Source of the DNA: Coriobacteriales bacterium
GTDB lineage: Bacteria > Actinomycetota > Coriobacteriia > Coriobacteriales > UBA8131
Length of the DNA: 46,082 nt
Direction of reading: 5' to 3'
Assembly: GCA_031256715.1 (NCBI GenBank)
Contig: JAIRQA010000077.1
Span: forward strand, 1 to 46,082
Shown here: in pieces, positions 23,676 through 30,465 of the stretch
Numbering within the stretch: the stretch's first letter is position 1
Layout of the letters: every line of letters begins with the position of its first letter
Notes under the pieces: model-generated
Databases searched by the model: none
Seen by the model: the letters and a program-made list of their open reading frames with translations, nothing else
What the model was told of the DNA's origin: nothing
Translations under genes and position numbers: made by a program

Positions 23676-24635
23676 TTATGAAATTGGCACTCCTCCTCTA
23701 GTAATCAAATCAACGTTTCCCTCATACTTAGCATTTCGTACGTAGACTTTGCAGATATTTTTTTCCAGCGCTTCTGTAGCTCCCTTCCAAGTTCCGCTTT
23801 TTGAGCCTTTTGCAGACTTTACAACCACCGCATACTCCGACATCGCATAGATATATTTATTTCTATTCGTAAAATGCGCCATAGCTTCATATTTAGAAAG
23901 TCTGCGTAAAGGATTTACTTCAGAAAAGAGTAGCATATTCTGATCTTGCACTGCATCAATCACCTCTAAGCTATCCAATGAGATTTTCATGTTCTTTGAA
24001 AACTCTATTACAGGCATGCTAAGCTGTAGAGCCGCGTACTCTGAGATTTGGTCGATGCCCTCTGCACCACCGGAAACTATTCCAATAACGTCCTTTTCGT
24101 TTTTCGCTTTACCATATATACGTTTTATAGCGCTTTCAGTCCAATCCTTATCTGAGTCATCTATGTTCCTCGCCCCAACAAATCCCACAAAGTTAATTTT
24201 CTGAATCCCCAAATCTCCACAAAAATAAAGCAATGCTGGCTCCCGCATAGATTTTGGCAATTTGCCAAGTCTGCATTTTAGTTTCTGCGGATATCCATCA
24301 TCAAAAACAGTTACAACTTTAGCAATGCTTTTTAGGCGCTCAATTTCAAATGAAATAGCAGCAGAGCGCTTTAACAAAGCCATTATCCTATTGCTTAACT
24401 CACTCTTTATTCCCAGCTTGTCTTCTAAAAATCGCAAGTCAATTTCTGTAAGAAACGCAAAATTAAAACTATCGTCTGACTGAAATAGATTTAATTGTTC
24501 CGATTCGGCACCATTGTATAATTTGATTGCTTCAAGTAATGTATGAAATTCCGCGTTAGAGAGCGGCTTTAAATCAGAACTGGTAGAACTGAAATCCATG
24601 CATAATGCTAATGTGACACTAGATTTGCTATTCAT
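23676..24635 (-). CDS. DprA/Smf-like (SLOG-fold) protein, putative defence component
   Basis: 319 residues. The central part is a DprA-type Rossmann domain: INFVGFVGARNIDDSDKDW, then GIVSGGAEGIDQISEYAAL, matching the VGxRxxs and SGxAxGID signatures. A later stretch (YAVVVKSAKGSKSGTWKGA) corresponds to the nucleotide-pocket region of DprA. The N-terminal 100 residues are divergent and helix-rich, with no winged helix at the C-terminus. It overlaps the upstream phosphoribosyltransferase gene by eight bases (ATGAATAG), so they form one translation unit. Housekeeping DprA loads RecA in transformation; a DprA-like gene coupled to a phosphoribosyltransferase points instead to the antiphage pair I recall as Rst_DprA-PPRT. 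Confidence 0.82.
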   Translation of the reverse strand: MNSKSSVTLALCMDFSSTSSDLKPLSNAEFHTLLEAIKLYNGAESEQLNLFQSDDSFNFAFLTEIDLRFLEDKLGIKSELSNRIMALLKRSAAISFEIERLKSIAKVVTVFDDGYPQKLKCRLGKLPKSMREPALLYFCGDLGIQKINFVGFVGARNIDDSDKDWTESAIKRIYGKAKNEKDVIGIVSGGAEGIDQISEYAALQLSMPVIEFSKNMKISLDSLEVIDAVQDQNMLLFSEVNPLRRLSKYEAMAHFTNRNKYIYAMSEYAVVVKSAKGSKSGTWKGATEALEKNICKVYVRNAKYEGNVDLITRGGVPIS

Positions 24636-25062
24636 TTACGTCTCCCTCACTTGAATCTGCAAGGCAGAACGGAATCACCACAGGACACCCAATTTCTCCA
24701 AGCAAATTTGCACAAACAGCAAGTGTCCATCTTGAATCTACGATATCATCAACCAGAATTGCGCTATACGCAAACTTAATATCGGATGGTATAGAAAAAG
24801 ACTGCATTGCGTTTTGACACTGATGTGATGAATTCGCCATCATTTTTTGCGGCGGCGCATCTGTTTTCACGATTACATCAACAAACTCAAGTTTTAGCAT
24901 CTTCGCAAGCTTCTCTGCAAAAACTTTAACTTTTGTGTTGTTAAGCGATGGAACATATGTCAAAATTCTTACATTGTCGTCTTGCACAAACTCTTTTATT
25001 GCCTTGGCAGACACGGCAAGAAGCTCATCGCGAAAATCGTCGGCGAAGTTTTGCCCAAACAT
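24628..25062 (-). CDS. Phosphoribosyltransferase-fold protein, partner of the DprA-like protein
   Basis: About 144 residues with the type I phosphoribosyltransferase signature: the PRPP loop reads YSAILVDDIVDSRWTLAVCA, preceded by a conserved strand (VRILTYVPSLNNTK) and a flexible region. It resembles ComF-type PRTases but lacks the ComF zinc-finger. The ATG at 25062 lies inside the murJ 3' end (38-base overlap); a TTG at 25068 and a GTG at 25014, just past the murJ stop, are alternatives, and none has a strong ribosome site. It is translationally coupled to the DprA-like gene. Whether it makes, breaks or senses a nucleotide is unknown. Confidence 0.8.
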   Translation of the reverse strand: MFGQNFADDFRDELLAVSAKAIKEFVQDDNVRILTYVPSLNNTKVKVFAEKLAKMLKLEFVDVIVKTDAPPQKMMANSSHQCQNAMQSFSIPSDIKFAYSAILVDDIVDSRWTLAVCANLLGEIGCPVVIPFCLADSSEGDVNE

Positions 25063-26683
25063 CTTCAACTAATGCCAGCTCTGGCACCCGCATTAACCTG
25101 CAAAGGGCAAAGATTAACAGTAGAGCTAAGCTGCCATAAAGCACTGTAGCAACAAAACCTGCTAACATGCCATCTCCTATAGGCAAAAAAATGTAAGCAG
25201 CTGCAGCAAACAGCGAGCCCACAACTGTAGCCAGCAATACCCTTAAAGCACTGCCTATAACAGCAGTGGTCCCAATCTGACCCATGATGCGTTGCAAAAC
25301 AAAAAGCAGCACAGTGGTTGCCAGTGCGTAGTAAACAATGTCGGCAACCGGAATGCCGCTTAAACCAAAGAGACCATCTTGTGTTAAAACGACATAAAGA
25401 GCACATTGTAAGACGCATAAGGCGGTGCATATTATTGAGAAAAGCGTAAATCGACGAATACTAGAATAGACACTAAAGAAAAATTGCTGCAAAGAGTAAA
25501 ATGGCAAGGCAAAAACCCACATTTGCAAAGTTACACCAACATAGGCGACATCGTCTGATGTGAAAGCACCAGAGTGAAACATTTGCATGAGCGGTGCCGC
25601 TAAAGCAAACATTAAACCTGCAAGCGGAATGACAATGAAGAGTGTTCCCGATAGGCCATTTTTAAGAAGTCGCTTAAAGTCTAATAGATTGCCTTGTGCA
25701 AACGACGAGCTCATCTCTGTAAATAGGGCACGCGAAAGCGATGCTGCCAAGATACCATGTGGCAGCTGGAACCATGTCCACGCATAGATGAGCGTAGATG
25801 GACCATCGTCGCCTGTAGAGAGCGCAAAAGCATTGCGAAAAGTGAATGAAACCATGGTACCAATTACATAGATAAGCATTGGAATCCCTGTTTTTATTGT
25901 CTCTAAAAAAACAGGGTCACGAACATCTATGCGCGGTGTGTATTTAAATCCCAACCGTAAAATTGCGGGTATCTGTATGGCAAACTGAGCAGCAACGCCC
26001 AAGGTGGTGCCCACAGCCAAAACAATGATTGCCAATTCAGGATTTCCAGGCTCTATAAGCCAATAGGCAAAAAGCGATGCAATGACCAAAAGATTGTTAA
26101 ACAATGGTGCTAGCGCTGTAATAAAAAACACTCGGTTGGCATTTAAGATACTGGTGAAAATCCCCCCAAGACCATAAAACAACATTTGAATAGCAAAAAT
26201 TCTAAAGAATATAATAGCATAATAGTTTACTGCGGCACCGTCGCCTAACGTAAAGGTTTGGGTGGCTATAAGCTGTGGCGCAAAGATAGTTGCAAGTACA
26301 GAAAGTCCACCCAATACAATTACAACAATGTTTAAAAGATTAGATGCAAACTTGTCGCCCGCCTCTTTACCTTTCTCCTGCATCTGCTTAATGTACAATG
26401 GCACAAAGGCAGCAGCCAACAATCCTCCAGCCACCAACTCAAAAATGATGGTTGGCAGATTATTTGCCACCTGATAGCTGGATGTGACCAAAGCGTTGCC
26501 CAAGGCAAAAGCCATTGCCGCGGTGCGGACCAAGCCTGTTGCACGCGAAGTCATGGTTGCCACAGCCATTAAAGCCGTCGATCTTGCAATCGAAGGTTGC
26601 TCTGAGACTAAATTGCGCTGTTCATCACCTGTAAGACAATCATCTTTAAGATGCTTAGGCTGATATACGTCGGTTTTCTTCAC
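25025..26683 (-). CDS. murJ: Lipid II flippase MurJ (MviN family)
   Basis: 552 residues with about 14 hydrophobic segments. Flips lipid II across the membrane for peptidoglycan synthesis. Family features: MTSRATGLVRTAAMAFALGN near the N-terminus, then VANNLPTIIFELVAGGLLAA, and LPHGILAASLSRALFTEMS in the middle. Its 3' end is overlapped by the phosphoribosyltransferase gene. No divergent gene shares its upstream until cysE on the other strand, 233 bases away. Confidence 0.95.
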   Translation of the reverse strand: MKKTDVYQPKHLKDDCLTGDEQRNLVSEQPSIARSTALMAVATMTSRATGLVRTAAMAFALGNALVTSSYQVANNLPTIIFELVAGGLLAAAFVPLYIKQMQEKGKEAGDKFASNLLNIVVIVLGGLSVLATIFAPQLIATQTFTLGDGAAVNYYAIIFFRIFAIQMLFYGLGGIFTSILNANRVFFITALAPLFNNLLVIASLFAYWLIEPGNPELAIIVLAVGTTLGVAAQFAIQIPAILRLGFKYTPRIDVRDPVFLETIKTGIPMLIYVIGTMVSFTFRNAFALSTGDDGPSTLIYAWTWFQLPHGILAASLSRALFTEMSSSFAQGNLLDFKRLLKNGLSGTLFIVIPLAGLMFALAAPLMQMFHSGAFTSDDVAYVGVTLQMWVFALPFYSLQQFFFSVYSSIRRFTLFSIICTALCVLQCALYVVLTQDGLFGLSGIPVADIVYYALATTVLLFVLQRIMGQIGTTAVIGSALRVLLATVVGSLFAAAAYIFLPIGDGMLAGFVATVLYGSLALLLIFALCRLMRVPELALVEDVWAKLRRRFSR

Positions 26684-26916
26684 CCTTATAGTGTATCACT
26701 GGCTTAAAGTCAGTGACAGCCAACGTTATGTGTCTAGCTGTAAACGGCCTTGCTCTTTAATGCATGTGTTAATCTAAAACCTGTGCTTATCCTAAGCTAA
26801 ACCTATAATCGTTCATTACTTAGTGTGCGAAATGTGCTAAGTATACTAAGCGTACAAGCGTTTAAAGACTGTACCTACTTAGACATGTTGTATGAAATCA
26901 GCTAAACTACTAGCTT

Positions 26917-27627
26917 ATGTTTAATAGACTTAAAGAAGACATACGCGCAGTGCGCGAGCGTGATCCAGCCGCAAACTCTGCTGCTGGCGTATTGCTTTGC
27001 TACCCGGGAGTACAGGCAGCATGCGCGCATCGCTTAGAACACTGGCTCTGGCAACATGGACGGCGGGGATTGGCACGCTTCCTTAGCCAATGTACCCGCT
27101 TCTTCACCGGTATAGAGATTCATCCTGGTGCAGTCCTAGGTCGTCGCGTTTTCATAGACCACGGTATGGGAGTAATTATTGGAGAAACCGCTGTTGTTGC
27201 CGATGACGTCACCTTATATCAGGGCGTCACCTTAGGCGGCACCGGCAATGACATTGGTAAGCGTCACCCCAACATAGACGAAGGGGCTATTATTGGAGTA
27301 GGCGCTGCCGTATTAGGAAATATCACTATTGGCGCCCGCAGCAAGGTTGGTGGTGGTGCTGTCGTTGTAGATAATGTTCCCAAGGATTGCACGGTTGTGG
27401 GAATCCCAGGTCGTATTGTGGCAAAAAATGGCATCCGTATCTGCCCCGCAGACCCATATAGGCGCGAGCTTTTGCCAGACCCTATAGAAGACCAGATAGA
27501 ACGTTTGCATGAACGATTGTCTATCTTAGAAGAAAAACTCACGGTGCCAACACCAGAATGGCAAGACTTTACAACAGGACCATACCATATGAGTGAGGAT
27601 GTCTTTATTCACGGCAGTGGCATTTAA
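26917..27627 (+). CDS. cysE: Serine O-acetyltransferase
   Basis: Makes O-acetylserine, precursor of cysteine. 236 residues with the N-terminal helical domain (MFNRLKEDIRAVRERDPAAN) and the left-handed beta helix (FTGIEIHPGAVLGRRVFIDH, GMGVIIGETAVVADDVTLYQ, GVTLGGTGNDIGKRHPNI). Catalytic Asp-His are in IDHGMG; the C-terminus is somewhat longer than the minimal form. It is the only plus-strand gene among the isoprenoid and cell-wall genes, with a 233-base upstream region and a poor ribosome site. In many Firmicutes cysE follows ispF on the same strand; here it is convergent. Confidence 0.95.
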   Translation: MFNRLKEDIRAVRERDPAANSAAGVLLCYPGVQAACAHRLEHWLWQHGRRGLARFLSQCTRFFTGIEIHPGAVLGRRVFIDHGMGVIIGETAVVADDVTLYQGVTLGGTGNDIGKRHPNIDEGAIIGVGAAVLGNITIGARSKVGGGAVVVDNVPKDCTVVGIPGRIVAKNGIRICPADPYRRELLPDPIEDQIERLHERLSILEEKLTVPTPEWQDFTTGPYHMSEDVFIHGSGI

Positions 27628-27649
27628 AAATCACTTATGAACCTGCAAG

Positions 27650-27770
27650 AGATTCTACAAGAACAACTTAGTGGGCTTAAATTCCCTTCCTGCTGCTTGT
27701 TTTATATCGCAAGTCTTATTCAGATTCTACAAGGGCAACGCAGTGAGCAGTAATTCCCTCTTCGCGCCCT
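27650..27770. repeat. Decayed 72-base tandem duplication at the ispF 3' end
   Basis: The string agattctacaag occurs at 27650-27661 and 27722-27733, followed in both by a similar aCAAC..AGTG and then aATTCCCT. The second copy is the coding end of ispF; the first, downstream of its stop, looks like a decayed copy. Confidence 0.5.
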
Positions 27771-28312
27771 TCTGGCCCTAGATGCTCAGTTGTAGTTGCT
27801 TTTAACCCAACCTGCCCAATCTGTATGCCAAGTGCAGCAGCAATGTTTGTGCGCATCGCCTCGCGATAAATAGAAAGGCGTGGACGCTGTGCTATTATTA
27901 CGCTATCTAAATCGCATACGCGCATGCTATTATCACAAAGAATTGCGCCAACCTTTGCAAGTAGTTCTATAGAGCTTGCACCTTTATAAGATGGGTTGGT
28001 ATCCGGAAAAAGCTCACCAATATCATGTGCACCAACTATACGCGCAGCACCTAACAACGCATCCATTATGGCGTGACACAAGACATCAGCATCTGAGTGC
28101 CCTACAAGACCGCAATTATGTTTAATATGTACACCACCAAGAACTAGCTTATAACCTGAAGCCAAAGCATGTGTGTCTATGCCTATGCCAATGCGCATGA
28201 CAGATTTCGTGGTATTTGTGCATACTGCAGAACTGTCGCTTGCAATGTCGCTTACAACAGCATGTGTGCTTGCGCTAGAAGTAACGGCGTCGTACTCTGC
28301 ATTACTGCTCAT
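27716..28312 (-). CDS. ispF: 2-C-methyl-D-erythritol 2,4-cyclodiphosphate synthase
   Basis: Fifth enzyme of the MEP isoprenoid pathway. The zinc site is seen as GIGIDTHAL (Asp46, His48) and the family motif as GHSDADVLCHAIMDALLGAA, with DIGELFPDTNPSYKGASS and the late TTTEHLGPEGREEGI. The protein is 198 residues, 38 more than usual: a Ser/Thr/Val-rich extension precedes MRIGIGID. I keep the early ATG because it overlaps the ispD stop by 11 bases (coupling); the internal ATG at 28198 would give the normal length but has no ribosome site. Confidence 0.94.
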   Translation of the reverse strand: MSSNAEYDAVTSSASTHAVVSDIASDSSAVCTNTTKSVMRIGIGIDTHALASGYKLVLGGVHIKHNCGLVGHSDADVLCHAIMDALLGAARIVGAHDIGELFPDTNPSYKGASSIELLAKVGAILCDNSMRVCDLDSVIIAQRPRLSIYREAMRTNIAAALGIQIGQVGLKATTTEHLGPEGREEGITAHCVALVESE

Positions 28313-29186
28313 TATTAAACCTAAGCCCTAAACCTGCCTTGGCCATGATTAAGTCTTCAGGCACAGTTATTTTCAGGTTATCCCTAGGTCCTTTAACCAA
28401 AAGCACCTTACCACCTATACGCTCTACCAATGCCGAATCGTCTGTACCCACAAAACCTTCTGCCAAGGCAGTGCGATGGGCTTCGATAATAATCTCGCGA
28501 CGAAAAACCTGCGGCGTTTGCACAGTCCAGAAGCTAGCTCTATCTGGTGTCCCCAAAATATTTGCACCACTGACAATCTTTAGTGTGTCAATTGCGGGAT
28601 AGCCAACCACCGCGCCATCGGCATCTACACTGCCACGAACTGAAGCAAGTGCATGACAGATGAGCTCGGGAGTAACCATTGGGCGAGCCCCATCATGAAT
28701 AGCCACAAACTCATAATTGTCTGGTACCATCTCTAGGCCATTAAATGATGACTCCTGTCGCAGGTCGCCAGCAGGCGCCATGACAACAGGAGTCACAAAA
28801 GGAAAAGTATCTATTGCTTCACGACAGTATTCTGCCATGCGCTCATTTGGACAAACGACGACTATCAAGCCGACATCCTCAACAGCATCAAAAGCCTCAG
28901 CACTCCAGGTTAGCACTGGCTTGCCATTTATAGTTAAAAGTTGCTTGCCACCATGGGTACCAAATCGTTCGCCATGGCCACCTGCTAGTATAATAGCTGC
29001 GGTGTGAGGATTTTTGCCCACTTTGCCTTTTAGCGAGAGCAAAGAATCGGGAGTCTCTGCCATGCTGCTATCCCTGCTTTTTAGCTTGGGGGCGGCAAGT
29101 ACCGACGGTCCTGTAATGGGATCGACAGTGGTGGGACAGGCATTTTTGTCTGGAAAAATCTCAGTCATCTTTTCTATCTTAGTCAT
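28302..29186 (-). CDS. ispD: 2-C-methyl-D-erythritol 4-phosphate cytidylyltransferase
   Basis: CTP-dependent third enzyme of the MEP pathway. CTP-binding loop AAIILAGGHGERFG, substrate residues in FVAIHDGARPMVTPELI, and the later FWTVQTPQVFRREII and GTDDSALVERIGGKV. The first 60 residues are an unconserved leader; an ATG at 29063 (agcaggg upstream) would leave about 20 of them and may be the real start. Couples into ispF. An array of 18-base repeats lies in its upstream leader. Confidence 0.94.
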   Translation of the reverse strand: MTKIEKMTEIFPDKNACPTTVDPITGPSVLAAPKLKSRDSSMAETPDSLLSLKGKVGKNPHTAAIILAGGHGERFGTHGGKQLLTINGKPVLTWSAEAFDAVEDVGLIVVVCPNERMAEYCREAIDTFPFVTPVVMAPAGDLRQESSFNGLEMVPDNYEFVAIHDGARPMVTPELICHALASVRGSVDADGAVVGYPAIDTLKIVSGANILGTPDRASFWTVQTPQVFRREIIIEAHRTALAEGFVGTDDSALVERIGGKVLLVKGPRDNLKITVPEDLIMAKAGLGLRFNNEQ

Positions 29187-29201
29187 TAAACTTAACTTAG
29201 G

Positions 29202-29310
29202 CCTTAGTCTTATCGTAGCCTTATAACCTGTCTTTGCCTTATAACCTACCTTGACCTTATAAGCTGTCTTGGTCTTAGCCTTAGCTTTAAAGCTTACTTC
29301 AACCTTAGTC
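29202..29310. repeat. Tandem 18-base repeats in the disA-ispD gap
   Basis: Units ccttataacctgtctttg (29219-29236), a close copy at 29237-29254 and another at 29255-29272, with decayed units before and after. They lie between the disA stop and ispD start and would be transcribed in the ispD leader. No gene is present. Confidence 0.75.
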
Positions 29311-29327
29311 TTTGTTCATACCCTTAT

Positions 29328-30410
29328 CTAAAGTGTAGATCGCAACTGCATAAAACTTTTGGTAATAGCTTTTACGCTATTAACGCCCAAATCATTCATG
29401 CCCTCCAAACGATCAAAGCCATCCTTAGAATCACTAACAAAAGCACTTAAAGAACCGTACTCTTCTATGATACGCGAAACTGCAACCTCATCTAGCATAG
29501 AAATTCGCGAAATAGCCCGAAAACCCCGTGGCGAGATATGATCCTCGTCGGCAAGAGGTTCTGTAAAGCCCAACAAACCAAAGACTGTCTGCGCATCACT
29601 ATCGCCATCCTCGGCCTTTTCTAGAAGCTGACGGGCAATTCTATAGGCCTCCTTCTTTTCTGAAGACGCTGCATAGTCGCGTATCAACAATAAAAATGAG
29701 TCGGCAACGCCAGTCATAATCTCTTCTAGCTGATTCCGCAAAAGACCAGCGTTGTCGCCAAGGAAGTTAATGAAGCGCTCAGTTTGCGCCGAAAGTCCTA
29801 TAAGACGAATGTAGCGATTCATCAACCGACTAACGTCGTATACTGTGGCTATATCGTCTAGCTCAATAAAGTTTAATCTGATCGATGCACGCTCTAATGT
29901 GTCTTTGGCATTTTGCATCGCAAGCAGACCCTGATTTCCTTTAGAAAGCAAAATTGCGTCGGAGTCCATAGTAAGACCTTCGCCTCTATGATACATGGTT
30001 GTTTGCACACGACGCTTAGAGATTGCCAGCACCAATGCCTTAGTTTGAGCCGAAGTGCGGGCCGCCGAGCGATGCCGCATGCCGGTTTCTGAAGTGTGAA
30101 GGCCTGGGTCAGGATTTAGGTGAAAGTTGGCGCAGACAATTTGCTTTAAGTCCTCAGTTAAAACAATAGCGCCATCCATCTTAGAAAGCTCAAACAAGCG
30201 TTGAGGCGTAAATGGAACATCAATCTTAAAGCCGCCATTGCCCAACATAAGAATCGTGTCCACATCACCAACGGCAATGAGTGCGCCATTGTTTGCCGAT
30301 ATAATCATGTCTATAGCCTCGCGCAAAGGCGAGCCGGAAACCATGAGTTTTATGGCATCGTCAAAAAGATAGTCACTCCGTTCTGGTAAGATAGCATGAA
30401 CTTTTTCCAT
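29328..30410 (-). CDS. disA: DNA integrity scanning protein, diadenylate cyclase
   Basis: Makes c-di-AMP and scans DNA for branched structures. 360 residues, normal length. The DAC domain is N-terminal (DGA at 79-81 and RHR at 112-114 in ETGMRHRSAARTSAQT); the middle is a helical spine; the C-terminus holds a helix-hairpin-helix DNA-binding domain (about 285-360, FRAISRISMLDEVAVSRII and on). It follows clpC by 55 bases on the same strand, an arrangement conserved in Gram-positive bacteria, and precedes ispD. Confidence 0.96.
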   Translation of the reverse strand: MEKVHAILPERSDYLFDDAIKLMVSGSPLREAIDMIISANNGALIAVGDVDTILMLGNGGFKIDVPFTPQRLFELSKMDGAIVLTEDLKQIVCANFHLNPDPGLHTSETGMRHRSAARTSAQTKALVLAISKRRVQTTMYHRGEGLTMDSDAILLSKGNQGLLAMQNAKDTLERASIRLNFIELDDIATVYDVSRLMNRYIRLIGLSAQTERFINFLGDNAGLLRNQLEEIMTGVADSFLLLIRDYAASSEKKEAYRIARQLLEKAEDGDSDAQTVFGLLGFTEPLADEDHISPRGFRAISRISMLDEVAVSRIIEEYGSLSAFVSDSKDGFDRLEGMNDLGVNSVKAITKSFMQLRSTL

Positions 30411-30465
30411 CTGCTGCCTGCCTTTTCGCTTCGTGCTCTTTTATGTTTACCTTCGTTTGTCAGTT

